Positions 46,485 through 55,440 of a stretch of DNA of 64,000 nucleotides are shown here, in pieces. Position 1 is the first letter of the stretch, and each line of letters starts with the position of its first letter. The translations under genes were made by a program, and so were the position numbers. The notes beneath the pieces are model-generated. The model saw only the letters and a list, made by a program, of their open reading frames with translations. It made no database searches and was not told the DNA's origin. The stretch is from CAYREX01 sp964423505. GTDB taxonomy: Bacteria > Fermentibacterota > Fermentibacteria > Fermentibacterales > JCC-6. Where the stretch lies: assembly GCA_964423505.1 (NCBI GenBank), contig CAYREX010000001.1, positions 62,001-126,000 on the forward strand. The letters are read 5' to 3'.

Positions 46485-47126
46485 CTAGAAGGAGGTCTTG
46501 ATGTCGGCCCAGGTGGAGCGCTGCACCGGTACCCCGTAGTTGTAGTGGACGGTTCCGTTCCACTCGCGGTAGGAGAAGACGCTGCCCGGAGGGAAACCCT
46601 CGGCGAGGCCCCTGTAGGTGGTTATCTCCAGGTCGGAGTTGTTGTAGGTGGTCGGCCCGCCGTTGGTGTAGTAGAACCCGCCGGTGCCGCTGACCGCCTC
46701 CTCCGCGGTGATGATGATGCCGATGACGTCGCCGGTGCTCATCTGGAGCCCGCCCACGTCTATGTGGGTAGGGTTGTTGATGCCCTGGCCGACGACGCTG
46801 TCGACGCCGAGCTCGGTCCAGCCGCTGGCGTTCTGCTCGAACCCGTTGGCGGTGCCCTCCCGCCAGTAGACGTGGACCGTCCAGAGTGAGACTTCGGTGC
46901 CGAGGTTCACGTCCCAGCCGACAACCGTGAGGTCGGTCAGGGCCTCCAGGTCGAAGGAGTTGCCGGCGTAGTTGTTGTTCTGGTTGAACTGCGTCGTGAG
47001 ATAGGCCTGGCCGGTGGTATCCACCTCTGCGGGAATCGTGAGCGCCGGCGAGCCCCAGGCGCCGCTGTCCGGCAGAGCCATGGCCGCTGCGGCGAATGCC
47101 ATGAGGACGAGAGCGAGCTTGAACAC
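46485..47126 (-). CDS. Secreted protein of unknown function
   Basis: 213 residues, MFKLALVLMAFAAAAMALPDS signal peptide-like start. The mature protein is strand-rich with LTDLTVVGWDVNLGTEVSLW, then GFYYTNGGPTTYNNSDLEIT and YREWNGTVHYNYGVPVQRS, a pattern of a single jelly-roll domain rather than an enzyme. It has no sorting tail. The gene stands alone with a terminator-like palindrome after it. I do not recognise a named family. Confidence 0.7.
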   Translation of the reverse strand: MFKLALVLMAFAAAAMALPDSGAWGSPALTIPAEVDTTGQAYLTTQFNQNNNYAGNSFDLEALTDLTVVGWDVNLGTEVSLWTVHVYWREGTANGFEQNASGWTELGVDSVVGQGINNPTHIDVGGLQMSTGDVIGIIITAEEAVSGTGGFYYTNGGPTTYNNSDLEITTYRGLAEGFPPGSVFSYREWNGTVHYNYGVPVQRSTWADIKTSF

Positions 47127-47403
47127 GGAGAACCCCCTTCGTCTGTGCGAGACCGCGGGCCTCTGCCGATGTGCCGTGGACCCTTCGGTCTCACGTAACC
47201 CCTGAGAACATGACGACCGATACCTCTATACGCAGGGGCACCATGGGTTGTCAATGTCGGGTGGCCCGCCGCGGCGCTGCCGGCGTTGCCCCGCCAGGCG
47301 GGCTTGCGCACTGCAGATATATTGTCTATATTTGCTTTTAGTAGTTTTATATAGTTCATGTATTGAAGCGATACTGGAATTTCAGGCATGGAAGGAAGAA
47401 ACG
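47127..47403. promoter_or_regulatory. AT-rich divergent promoter region
   Basis: 277 bases between the secreted protein gene and the small coiled-coil gene. Bases 47316-47360 are markedly AT-rich. TTGTCT at 47322-47327, 17 bases of spacer and TTTTAT at 47345-47350 are a plausible sigma-70-type promoter reading toward the plus strand. No gene is supported here. Confidence 0.45.
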
Positions 47404-47646
47404 ATGCTCAGAAAGCAGCAGAAGCGTCTCGAGGGAATGGCGGAGAGCGGCATGACGGACCTCGACAGGCTCAGGAGAGCCGAGGACAGGCTGGAGAAGC
47501 TGCGGAGCGAGCTGGCCACGCTGGACGGCGACCTGAGAGACATGGCCGAGGAGATGGGCGTCAGGGCGAACTCCAGGGGCTCCCTCCAGGACAACGGACT
47601 CTCGGGCGGTACCGGGGAGAGGCTCGAGGGTTCCGGCGAGCGGTAG
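47404..47646 (+). CDS. Small coiled-coil protein
   Basis: 80 residues from ATG at 47404 behind GGAAGGAAGAAACG; earlier in-frame starts have no ribosome site. The sequence (RKQQKRLEGMAESGMTDLDR, then LRRAEDRLEKLRSELATLDG) is a highly charged helix with heptad leucines, then a flexible Gly/Ser tail. No family is recognised. It probably forms an oligomer. It precedes the broken alcohol dehydrogenase by 86 bases. Confidence 0.6.
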   Translation: MLRKQQKRLEGMAESGMTDLDRLRRAEDRLEKLRSELATLDGDLRDMAEEMGVRANSRGSLQDNGLSGGTGERLEGSGER

Positions 47647-47731
47647 GAGACGCAAGGGGCCTGGCGCGGGTACGGCGCGGCAACCACATCGAGCGGAAGG
47701 GGGATAGGCTCAGACGGCGGAGAGGCACGAC

Positions 47732-48403
47732 ATGGCAGACATGAAGGCGTTCTTGATGAAGAGGATAGGCGAGGTCGGCTTCGTGGAGAAGGAGATGCCC
47801 GCCGCCCCCGGTCCCAACGAGGCGACAGTGCGGACCACGGCCGCGCTCGTATGCACCTCGGACACCCACACGGTCTCGGGGGCCATAGGGCCCAGGGAGA
47901 ACCTGACCCTCGGCCACGAGGCGGTTGGGATCGTGGAGGAGCTCGGCAGCGCGGTCAAGGGCTTCGAGCCGGGGGAGAGGGTTGCCGTCAACGCGATCAC
48001 CCCCGACTTCATCTGCAGCAACTGCCAGAGGGGCTACCCCTCCCAGTAGGGCGTCGACTCCGCAATCGAGTCGCTGGGCGCCCAGGCCACCTTCGAGGCA
48101 TGCGTGGCGGTCACCAGGCCGGGCGGCACCATCTCGAACATCGGCTACCACGGGGAGGGTGAGTACGTCGGGATACCCAGGGCCGAGTGGGGGGTGGGCA
48201 TGTCCGACAAGACTATAAGGACCGCACTCTGTCCCGGTGGCAGCCAGCGGATGGAGAGGCTGTTCAGGCTGATGAGCAGGGGAAGGGTCGACCCGACGCC
48301 GATGACCACCCACCGGATGCCCTTCGAGGACATCGAGAGGGCATTCCTGATGATGAGGGACAAGACAGACGACATCATCAAGCCCCTCATCACGTTCGGA
48401 TAG
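47732..48403 (+). pseudogene. Broken NADP-type zinc alcohol dehydrogenase
   Basis: One reading frame carries both ends of a family member related to the thermostable secondary alcohol dehydrogenases, but a TAG at 48047-48049 interrupts it. Before the stop: CTSDTHTVSGAIGPREN and the zinc-binding GHEAVGIVEELGS, then VAVNAITPDFICSNCQRGY. After it, still in frame: GVDSAIESLGAQATFEAC, RPGGTISNIGYHGEGEYVGI, GMSDKTIRTALCPGGSQRM. The family normally has about 130 more residues between these points, including the Rossmann-fold nucleotide-binding glycines. The total is about 223 codons instead of about 350. A deletion at the stop junction plus the loss of cofactor binding means this is not functional. 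Stop codon readthrough would not rescue it. Confidence 0.85.
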
Positions 48404-48439
48404 GCTGAGGCGCAAGCGGGCTCGGCCGGGGCCGCGCCC

Positions 48440-49627
48440 TCACCCGGCGGGTGCCAGCTCCAGGTAGCCCTTCGGCGCCAGCGCGGTCGCCAGCATGATG
48501 GAGCTTATGTCCCGGTGAGCGCTCCAACCCGGGAGGCTTCGGCTCTCCGGGGCGCTCCAGTAGCGCACCACGTCCTCTCCGAGCTGCATCCTGTCGGCCA
48601 GCCCTGCCAGCAGGTCACCGGAGCGGGCGACCCCGGGCGAGCCGTCACCAGCGTCGGGGCAGAGCTCCTCCATGATGGCCACGCCGGAGAGGCCGATTGC
48701 CAGGCCCAGCTCCCTGAAGGCCAGACGCTCGCCACGCCCCGGAGCGAAAGACCCGCCGGGCGCCATCCTCTCCAGCCCGTTCCCGGCGGCGCGGAGCAGC
48801 GCCGGAAGGAGCCCGTCCGTTCCCTCAAGCCCCTCCCGGCGGAGCTGGCAGACCGTGGCGGCGGCGGTCAGCAGGCCGCCCACCCCCAGCGGGTCGGTGG
48901 TCTCCAGGGGAGCTCCCTCCACCATACCGGCGTAGGTTGCTGCCCACTGCTCCATCAGGGAGCGGCCGGGCGAGCCCGGCCCTTCCAGCGACCTCGCGGT
49001 GGACGCCAGCTGCAGGCATGTCACCAGCCCGTCCACCGGGTCGTGCTGTCCCATTGATGGCACCAGCGGGTACGAGAGGTCGGTGCTGAGCTTCCAGAAC
49101 ATGGCAGCGGCACCGCCCGCCGTCCTGAAGACGAAAGCCCTCCCGGCCCGGTCCATCAGCTCCCTGGACCAGGAGCGGTACTTCTCCTCTGCCGTGCGGC
49201 GGGCGACGGCATCGAGCGCATGGGCCCACCTGGAGAGGTAGTGGAAGTACTGACCGTCCCTCTCCCATTCCAGCATCGGGTCGTACCGCCCGCTCTCCGG
49301 CCGCTCCGGCAGACGCTTGCCTATCCTGAGCCCGCCCGCGGTAGGTCGAGCCTCCCCCTCTCCTTCCGGCAGACCGCTTATCCAGCCGGACCTGTGATCG
49401 TCCTCCCGGTACCTCCCCAGCGTGTGGTGTACCTGGTCCACGAGCGAAACGGCCCGCTGCAGCAGGGAGGGATCCTCCATGGCCTCCGACAGGCCGAGGA
49501 GGTTGCATACGGCGAAGGCGTCCGTCCATAGGTAGCGGCGGGGCGGGAGGTCAGAGGTCAGCCCGGTCTCCCGCATGAACCGCTCCATCAGCTCCGCGGC
49601 CCTCTCCAGGCGCTCCACTCCGGTCAT
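48440..49627 (-). CDS. Conserved hypothetical protein, helical (alpha/alpha toroid-like)
   Basis: 395 residues. Helical pairs with aromatic and acidic conserved patches: YLWTDAFAVCNLLGLSEAM, then DQVHHTLGRYREDDHRSGWI, GGLRIGKRLPERPESGRYD and WERDGQYFHYLSRWAHALD. I recall this pattern as a widespread but unnamed family; the layout resembles six-hairpin toroid proteins that bind sugars, but no catalytic residues can be assigned. It overlaps the flavoprotein gene by four bases (ATGA), so the two are coupled. Confidence 0.75.
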   Translation of the reverse strand: MTGVERLERAAELMERFMRETGLTSDLPPRRYLWTDAFAVCNLLGLSEAMEDPSLLQRAVSLVDQVHHTLGRYREDDHRSGWISGLPEGEGEARPTAGGLRIGKRLPERPESGRYDPMLEWERDGQYFHYLSRWAHALDAVARRTAEEKYRSWSRELMDRAGRAFVFRTAGGAAAMFWKLSTDLSYPLVPSMGQHDPVDGLVTCLQLASTARSLEGPGSPGRSLMEQWAATYAGMVEGAPLETTDPLGVGGLLTAAATVCQLRREGLEGTDGLLPALLRAAGNGLERMAPGGSFAPGRGERLAFRELGLAIGLSGVAIMEELCPDAGDGSPGVARSGDLLAGLADRMQLGEDVVRYWSAPESRSLPGWSAHRDISSIMLATALAPKGYLELAPAG

Positions 49628-51063
49628 CCTCCCGCCCCGTGACCACCGGCCCCGGCATCCCGACCGGCAAAGGCCATCTCGGGTCGCAACGGCCCCCCGG
49701 AACCGGGACTCAGCTTAGAGGCAAGGCCCCTGAGGGCGGACCTGAGCCCCTCCTCGACAGTGGGGTGGTAGTAGGGCGCCCGGAGCATGTCGCGCACCGT
49801 GAGCCGACCGGTCAACCCCAGGGCAAGGAGATGGGCCATGTGCTCGGCGCCGGGGGCGACCAGGGCGGCACCGCTCAGCATGCCGTCCTCGGCGGATGCG
49901 AACACCCTCACCAGCCCGGAGTCGGCGCCGGTCATCGCCGCCCTGCCCTGGCCCCGCATGTCGGCCTCGCCGACCAGGACGCCCCGGTCGTCCTCTCCAG
50001 CGGGGACGGACCCGACGGATGCTATGCCGGGCCTCGTGAAGACCACGCTCATGGGTACCCTCCTGACGAAGGCATCGGGCTCGGCCGCCAGCGCGTTCCA
50101 GCCCGCTATCCTCCCGTCGTCGGATGCCACGTGCAGGAGCGGCTCCCTGCCGTTGGCGTCTCCGGCTATGAAGACCGGGAGACCGCCTACCCGGAGGGTG
50201 GCCGGGTCGTGCTCGGGCACGCCCCGGTCGTCCAGAGGTACCCCGAGGACATCCAGTCCGAGGTCGTCCAGGGTCGGCCTCCTCCCCACCGAGGCCAGCA
50301 CGGCGTCGAACCTCTCGGTCTCCCCCTCCACCGTTACCTCCACGCCGTCAGCGACCGGTGACAGCTTCACCTGCGCGCCGAGGCGCATCGGGAGCTCCCC
50401 CCCGATTATGCGCGCTGCGGCCTCGGCCACCGCCGGGTCCTCGATGCCACCGATGGAGCCGGAGGCGTCGAAGCCCCGGACCCTCACCCCGAGCCTGGCA
50501 AGGGCCTGGGCCATCTCCAGGCCCAGCGGTCCGAGCCCCACCACGGCCATGCTCTCCGGCAGGTCATCCATCTCGAAGAGGTCGTCGCTGGTCAGCAGCC
50601 TGTCGCCCAGCTCCCTCCACGGGGCGGGGACAACCGGCTCCGAGCCGGTGGCCACTATCACGCTGCCCGCCTCTATCCTGCGTCCCTCCACCTCCAGGAG
50701 CCCCGGTTCCAGGAACCTGGCGGTGCCGCGGACGAGCCTGTCACCCATGTCGGCGGTGGCCCGGAGCGTGCTCTGCACGAAGCCGTCCCTCCTGTCCCTC
50801 ACCCAGGCCATCACCTTCTTCGTGTCAGCCGGGAGGCTGTCGGCGCCCCTGATCCCGACCTCCGCCAAAAGCTCCCTGGCGTGAAGGGCGGCGGCCGTCT
50901 CTATCAGGGTCTTGGAGGGCATGCAGCCCACCCTGGCGCAGGTGGTCCCGAGGGGGCCGCGGTCGACGAGCACGAAGCTCGAGCCGGAGCCGCGGACCTG
51001 GGAGAGGGCGGAGAGGCCGGCGGTCCCGGCACCGATTATCGCCACATCGCATTTCATATCCAT
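49624..51063 (-). CDS. Flavoprotein disulfide reductase (dihydrolipoyl dehydrogenase family)
   Basis: 479 residues from ATG at 51063 (GAGAGG eight bases upstream); GTG at 51072 and ATG at 51057 are alternatives. FAD site IIGAGTAGLSAL is near the N-terminus, the redox disulfide is in GTTCARVGCMPSKTLIE, the NAD site is AVVGLGPLGLEMAQALARLG, and the second FAD block is FIAGDANGREPLLHVASDDG. The C-terminal His-x-x-x-x-Glu lies in YYHPTVEEGL. This fits Lpd or a close relative such as a mycothione- or mercuric-type reductase. There are no pyruvate dehydrogenase genes nearby. A TTGACA promoter lies upstream. Confidence 0.85.
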   Translation of the reverse strand: MDMKCDVAIIGAGTAGLSALSQVRGSGSSFVLVDRGPLGTTCARVGCMPSKTLIETAAALHARELLAEVGIRGADSLPADTKKVMAWVRDRRDGFVQSTLRATADMGDRLVRGTARFLEPGLLEVEGRRIEAGSVIVATGSEPVVPAPWRELGDRLLTSDDLFEMDDLPESMAVVGLGPLGLEMAQALARLGVRVRGFDASGSIGGIEDPAVAEAAARIIGGELPMRLGAQVKLSPVADGVEVTVEGETERFDAVLASVGRRPTLDDLGLDVLGVPLDDRGVPEHDPATLRVGGLPVFIAGDANGREPLLHVASDDGRIAGWNALAAEPDAFVRRVPMSVVFTRPGIASVGSVPAGEDDRGVLVGEADMRGQGRAAMTGADSGLVRVFASAEDGMLSGAALVAPGAEHMAHLLALGLTGRLTVRDMLRAPYYHPTVEEGLRSALRGLASKLSPGSGGPLRPEMAFAGRDAGAGGHGAGG

Positions 51064-51117
51064 ATGAAGCACCTCTCCTGCACATAGTGTCGGTTGGAGA
51101 TGTCTAATGTATCATTC

Positions 51118-51146
51118 AGACTACCATGAGGCTGGGGCAATGTCAA
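51118..51146 (-). promoter_or_regulatory. Sigma-70-like promoter for the flavoprotein gene
   Basis: On the minus strand a perfect TTGACA (51146-51141), 17 bases of spacer and TAGTCT (51123-51118). It lies 55 bases before the flavoprotein start and just past the end of the glycan cluster. Confidence 0.55.
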
Positions 51147-51148
51147 AG

Positions 51149-51163
51149 GGCGGGCGCCCCGCC
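51149..51163 (-). terminator. Hairpin at the end of the glycan operon
   Basis: Directly after the stop of the last glycosyltransferase the minus strand reads GGCGGG, a three-base loop and CCCGCC, then CTTTG. A short stem with a minimal T-run. Confidence 0.5.
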
Positions 51164-52069
51164 TCAGCGCCGAACGGCTCCCAGCAGGAGGGCCCTGGCG
51201 AAGCGCAGGCGGTCCCTGCCGTTCGGGACCGAGGGGTCCAGCTCCCTGCACCTCCGGTACCGGCGCACGTACTCCCGGTACTTCCCGGAGCGCCAGAGAT
51301 TGCCCAGGGTCTCCCGGAGGAGCGATGCCTCCGCACGCGGACGCTGCCGCCGGTAGGCCTCCGGGAGCCAGGGCAGGGAGAAGAGCTTCTCCATGATGGC
51401 TTCCCGGGCGCGGTGCATGGCATCCGGGTCCCTGGACTTTCCTCCCGGGTGCCTCCTGCGCAGGGCCAGCACCCGGTCCACGTACGCGAAGCGGCATCCC
51501 CGGGCGGCCATCCGGAGCCAGAGGTCGTAGTCCTCGGCGTTCCGGAGGCTCTCGTCGAAGCCGCCGGCCGCGTCGAAGCAGCTCCTCCTGAACAGAGGGG
51601 TCACGGCCGGTATTACGTTGCCTCCGAGAAGCTCGTAGAGCATGTCCCCGGAGCCCCTGCGCCGGGCCTTCCGGCGGGACCTCCTCCGACGGGTCTCCCC
51701 CGGACCGGGCGGCTCACCGGCGAAGTCGGCGGCGTCGGTGAAGACCAGGTCGCACCCGGTCTCCCGCATGACCTCCATCTGAACCTCCAGCTTGCGGGGC
51801 AGCCAGAGGTCGTCGTGGTTGTGTACGGCGACCAGCTCTCCGCGGGAGCGGGCGATGCCGTGGTTGAACGCGGAGGCGCATCCGCCGTTATCCTTGCGCA
51901 TGTAGCGGAGCGAGTCCCCGAAGGCCCGGCAGACCTCCGGCGTCCGGTCGGTGGAGCCGTCGTCCACCACTATCAGCTCGAAGTCGTCCTCCGTCTGGCG
52001 GAGGACGCTCTCCACCGCCTCCGCCAGGAAGTCCTCCCCGTTGTAGACAGGTATCACGACGCTAACCAT
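51164..52069 (-). CDS. GT2 glycosyltransferase, last gene of glycan cluster
   Basis: 301 residues from ATG at 52069, whose GGGAG site lies in the end of the upstream gene (8-base overlap). MVSVVIPVYNGEDFLAEAVE with VVDDGSTDRTPEV is the GT-A nucleotide-binding core, NHDDLW contains the metal-binding DxD-type site, and ESLRNAEDYDLWLRMA holds the catalytic ED. It adds one sugar from an activated donor to a growing surface glycan. The C-terminal ~80 residues are basic and may bind the membrane. A possible terminator follows. Confidence 0.88.
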   Translation of the reverse strand: MVSVVIPVYNGEDFLAEAVESVLRQTEDDFELIVVDDGSTDRTPEVCRAFGDSLRYMRKDNGGCASAFNHGIARSRGELVAVHNHDDLWLPRKLEVQMEVMRETGCDLVFTDAADFAGEPPGPGETRRRRSRRKARRRGSGDMLYELLGGNVIPAVTPLFRRSCFDAAGGFDESLRNAEDYDLWLRMAARGCRFAYVDRVLALRRRHPGGKSRDPDAMHRAREAIMEKLFSLPWLPEAYRRQRPRAEASLLRETLGNLWRSGKYREYVRRYRRCRELDPSVPNGRDRLRFARALLLGAVRR

Positions 52070-53225
52070 CTCCCAGCAGCAGCCCCTCCATGCGGTGGAC
52101 GGCGTCCGCCCAGGTCCAGCCCTCCATGACCTCTCTCCTGGCCGCATCGCCCATGGCCCTCCACCGGGACCGCTCCGAGAGGAACGACCCGAGGGCGGCG
52201 GCCATCGCGCCCGGCTCCTCCATCGGAACCAGCGTCCCCGAGACCCCGTCCCGCACCGCTTCGCCGGTGCCGCCGGAGTCGGTTGCCAGCACCGGCAGCC
52301 CGCTTGCCATGGCCTCCAGGAGGGTCAGGCTCAGCCCCTCCTCCTGTCCGGTCTCCCGGTCCCGGCCGGAGCACTGCAGGAAGAGGTCGGCGGAGCGGTA
52401 GACTTCCGGAAGAAGCCGGTGCTCGACCGCTCCGGCGAAGACCACCGGGCAGGGGACGCCCAGCTCCAGCGCCAGCTCCTCGAGGCGGCGCCTGTAGGAG
52501 AGGTGCCTCTCGGTGTCCCCCACCACCAGGTATGTCAGGTCGCCGCGGCCGAGCCGCGCCAGCGCTTCGAGCGCTACCTCGAGCCTCTTTATCGGCACCA
52601 CGCGGCAGACCGAGAGGAGAGTGGCACCGCTCCCCGGCACCCCCAGCCGCCCCCTGACGCCGGCGGCCGGCGGTCCGGGGCGGAAGCGCCGGACGTCCAC
52701 GCCGTTGTGGACCACCTCGATGCGCCCGGCGTCCAGCCCGGTGCGCTCGGCGACCATGGAGCGGATGAACCCGCTCACCGCCGCCACCCGGTCGCTTGCC
52801 CCGTATGCCCCTGCGGCCTTCCGCGCGCTCAGACCCCGGCCCGCCCTGGCCACCTCGCGGCTGTGCGCCGCGGTCACCAGGCGGAAGCTGAACAGCCGAC
52901 GCAGCGGCCGCAGCCCGGCTGCGTACTGCCAGGTCGAGGCGAGAACCACGGGGCTCCCGGAGCGGAGCAGGAAGCCGGAGGCGTAGAGGGCGGAGACGAC
53001 CCGCCGGGTCCGCGACCAGTCCCTGCCGGCCATGGTCACTACCCGGAATGGGGCGCCGCGGTGGGCGTCCTGCATCGCCCGTCTCTCGCCCCTTGTAAGC
53101 ACGGTGACGGAGCGGAAGGAGGGGGCCAGGCCCCGGGCCATCTCGTGGGCCCACATGCCTATGCCCCCGCCGGTGTCCGGCGGGAACCTGTCGGTCAGGA
53201 TGGCCAGGTCCCGCTCGGCGCTCAC
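52062..53225 (-). CDS. GT4 glycosyltransferase
   Basis: 387 residues starting at GTG 53225, which overlaps the TGA of the gene before it (GTGA). AILTDRFPPDTGGGIGMWAH opens the acceptor domain, VVHNGVDVRRFRP the linker, LLSVCRVVPIKRLEVALEAL the donor domain, and QEEGLSLTLLEAMASGLPVL the EX7E motif. A retaining transferase of the surface glycan cluster. Overlaps the following gene by 8 bases. Confidence 0.88.
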   Translation of the reverse strand: MSAERDLAILTDRFPPDTGGGIGMWAHEMARGLAPSFRSVTVLTRGERRAMQDAHRGAPFRVVTMAGRDWSRTRRVVSALYASGFLLRSGSPVVLASTWQYAAGLRPLRRLFSFRLVTAAHSREVARAGRGLSARKAAGAYGASDRVAAVSGFIRSMVAERTGLDAGRIEVVHNGVDVRRFRPGPPAAGVRGRLGVPGSGATLLSVCRVVPIKRLEVALEALARLGRGDLTYLVVGDTERHLSYRRRLEELALELGVPCPVVFAGAVEHRLLPEVYRSADLFLQCSGRDRETGQEEGLSLTLLEAMASGLPVLATDSGGTGEAVRDGVSGTLVPMEEPGAMAAALGSFLSERSRWRAMGDAARREVMEGWTWADAVHRMEGLLLGDG

Positions 53226-54385
53226 GTCCGCGCCGCCCCCTCCATGAGGCTCAGCATGCGGCCGGCGCTGCGCTCCCATAGCAGGTCGCCGGCCCGCTCC
53301 AGGGCCGCCTCGCCCATCTCCCGGGCCAGCCGGCGGTCCTCCATCAGCCGACCGAGCGCCCCGGCAACGCTCTCCGGGCTGCCGCTCGTCACCAGGGCCT
53401 CCCTGCCTCCGGTCACGAAGTCGGAGAGGGAGGGGAGGTCAACGGTCACCACCGGCAGCCCGGCCGCCAGGTAGTCGAAGAGCTTTGACGGGGCGGTGAG
53501 GTAGCGGTTGTAGAAGTTGTCGCGGAGGAGGAGCAGGCCTACGTCCGCCTGCCGGAGCCTACCGGTCAGCTCCCGGTATGGCAGCCAGCCGGTGACCTCC
53601 GCCCTCTCCTCCAGCCCGGCTCCCCGGACCAGGTCCCGGGCGTACGAGACCTCCTCCGCGTTGCGCCCCCCCAGCAGCAGCAGCCTCCATCCCGGGCGCG
53701 CCGCCATGCGGAAGGACTCCACGGCTGCGTCTATGCCCTTCATCGGCTGGAAGCTCCCGGCGTAGCAGACTACCCGCTCCCCTCCGTCTCCGCGGTCTGG
53801 GAGCTCCGGCGCCCTGGACCGCACGCCGGGCCAGGCCACCATCACCGGGACGGCCAGCTCCTCGCGGTAGAGGGCGGCCTGGGCCGACTGGAGCGCAAGG
53901 ACGCCGTCGACCTCGGGCAGGAAGAGCCTCTCCGAGAGGTGGAACCAGCGCCTGTGCACGCGGTTCATCTCCTCCCTGCCCCTAAGACTCATGTAGAAGT
54001 TGTGGCTCTGGTAGAAGACGGGGACGTCCAGCCTGAGCCTCAGGTAGACCAGGTAGGGCAGGAAGCCGGGGTCCCTGGTGATGACCGCGTCCAGCCCGGC
54101 CTCCCCGTGCAGCCCGAGCAGCAGGCGCACGGCGCGGGCGTAGAAGACCTCGTTGGTAGTGGCCCCGCCAATCCTCGCGGAGAGCCTGTGCACGTGAAGG
54201 AGCGGCTCTCCCGAGAGCCCGAGCCCCTCCAGGCCCTCCTCCGGGCCGCCCCTGCCCGGCCTGCAGACCAGGTGGGACTCCACCCCGGAGGCGGTGAACC
54301 CCCAGGCGTTCATCGCCGAGAAGACGGTGGAGGGCATGGGTGAAGGGAAGCCGACCTTGTTGACGTAGGCCAGGCGCCGGATCAA
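53222..54385 (-). CDS. GT4 glycosyltransferase starting at TTG
   Basis: 387 residues. The family start is LIRRLAYVNKVGFPSPMPST, which is only included if translation begins at TTG 54385, preceded by GGAGGG six bases away and overlapping the TGA of the previous gene (TTGA). An ATG further in (about residue 17) would cut off a conserved strand. VFYQSHNFYMSLRG, VVCYAGSFQPMKGIDAAVES and SKLFDYLAAGLPVV show a GT-B retaining fold, with APSKLFDYLA in place of the more usual EX7E segment. Acts in the glycan cluster. Confidence 0.8.
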   Translation of the reverse strand: MIRRLAYVNKVGFPSPMPSTVFSAMNAWGFTASGVESHLVCRPGRGGPEEGLEGLGLSGEPLLHVHRLSARIGGATTNEVFYARAVRLLLGLHGEAGLDAVITRDPGFLPYLVYLRLRLDVPVFYQSHNFYMSLRGREEMNRVHRRWFHLSERLFLPEVDGVLALQSAQAALYREELAVPVMVAWPGVRSRAPELPDRGDGGERVVCYAGSFQPMKGIDAAVESFRMAARPGWRLLLLGGRNAEEVSYARDLVRGAGLEERAEVTGWLPYRELTGRLRQADVGLLLLRDNFYNRYLTAPSKLFDYLAAGLPVVTVDLPSLSDFVTGGREALVTSGSPESVAGALGRLMEDRRLAREMGEAALERAGDLLWERSAGRMLSLMEGAART

Positions 54386-55440
54386 GGCATACCCTCCAGC
54401 AGCTCGACAAGCGGCCGCCTGACGGCCCTGGCGGGGATGTCCCCCGCCCGGGAGGTCGGACCGACGACGAGGCGGCTCGCCGGAGACGGCCTGAAGAACC
54501 TCCGGACGTTGGCAGAGCGGGCCTGGAAGAGCGCCACCACAGGGACCTCCATGAGCTGGGCCATGTGAAGGGTGGAGGTGTCCGGGGTGACCAGGCAGTC
54601 CAGCTCCCGGACCACCCTGGCCAGCTCCATGGGCCCCGGTATCCGGCACATGACCGAGGTGCCGGGCCGGGCCGCGGCCAGGGAGCCCGCCTCCTCTTCC
54701 CTGCCGGGCATGCCGAGCAGCAGGAACCGGACCTCGTCCTCTCCGAAAGAGCCCATGAGCTCGGCGGTCCTCTCCGCCCCCCATTCCCGGGACGGCTCTC
54801 CCGCGGAGAGGTTGATGCCGACGAGAGGAGGCCCCGTCGGCCCCGGCATCCCCGGGGCGGTCACCTCTCCCGCCGGGGACCAGCGCATGTCCTCCGCGGA
54901 GGGCGAGAGCCCCCAGACGTCCAGGAGGGCCATGTTCCTCTCCATCACCAGATCCCGCCCCGCCCGGTCCACCAGCCGGTCGCAGAGCCCACGGACCATG
55001 GCCCCCCTGTGCCCCACGGTGAGCTCCCCGCGGAGCAGCCTGAGCAGCATGCTGAACGTCCTGGAGGGATGGTCCTTCGGCGAGTAGACGACGGTGAAGC
55101 GTCTCCGCCTTGTCCACCGTATGAGCCCACCGGCCGGCGGCCTGTAGAGCTGGGTCTCGTCGACGCAGTCGACCCCATCGTAGAGGGGGGCGTTGGCGGC
55201 TGTGGAGAGGACGGTGCTGCGGACGCCGGGAAAGCACCTCCTCAGGGCCTGGAGCAGGGGGAGCATCAGGAGGGCGTCCCCCAGCTTCTCCTGGGAGATG
55301 ACGCATACGGTGCCCGGTCTCGGCGGAGGATCGCCCGCCCTCCGCAGCATCCTCCGGAGCGACATGCCCAGAAGGGCGCAGAGGGGGTACCTCGCCGACC
55401 GGGAGAGGAGGGTCCTGAGCCTCTCAGGGGCCGGGGCCAC
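54382..55440 (-). CDS. GT9 (heptosyltransferase-like) glycosyltransferase
   Basis: 352 residues, GTG at 55440 with GGAGGTGACCC upstream, overlapping the previous gene by 17 bases. VCVISQEKLGDALLMLPLLQ is the GT9 N-terminal strand-helix, GINLSAGEPSREWGAER the donor-binding start of the second half, and LVTPDTSTLHMAQLMEVPVV the family signature. GT9 enzymes usually transfer heptose or related sugars to the inner core of lipopolysaccharide. Their presence supports a Gram-negative envelope. Confidence 0.87.
   Translation of the reverse strand: MAPAPERLRTLLSRSARYPLCALLGMSLRRMLRRAGDPPPRPGTVCVISQEKLGDALLMLPLLQALRRCFPGVRSTVLSTAANAPLYDGVDCVDETQLYRPPAGGLIRWTRRRRFTVVYSPKDHPSRTFSMLLRLLRGELTVGHRGAMVRGLCDRLVDRAGRDLVMERNMALLDVWGLSPSAEDMRWSPAGEVTAPGMPGPTGPPLVGINLSAGEPSREWGAERTAELMGSFGEDEVRFLLLGMPGREEEAGSLAAARPGTSVMCRIPGPMELARVVRELDCLVTPDTSTLHMAQLMEVPVVALFQARSANVRRFFRPSPASRLVVGPTSRAGDIPARAVRRPLVELLEGMP

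Noticed and set aside
48047..48049. In-frame TAG as a possible recoded codon in the alcohol dehydrogenase
   Set aside because: About 130 residues including the cofactor fold are missing at the same point, so readthrough would not give a working enzyme; other genes use TAG as a normal stop.
53222..55306. Possible two-domain fusion of 694 residues spanning the GT9 and GT4 genes
   Set aside because: The upstream half is a shadow of the GT9 gene in another frame; the GT4 protein starts at TTG 54385 with its own ribosome site.
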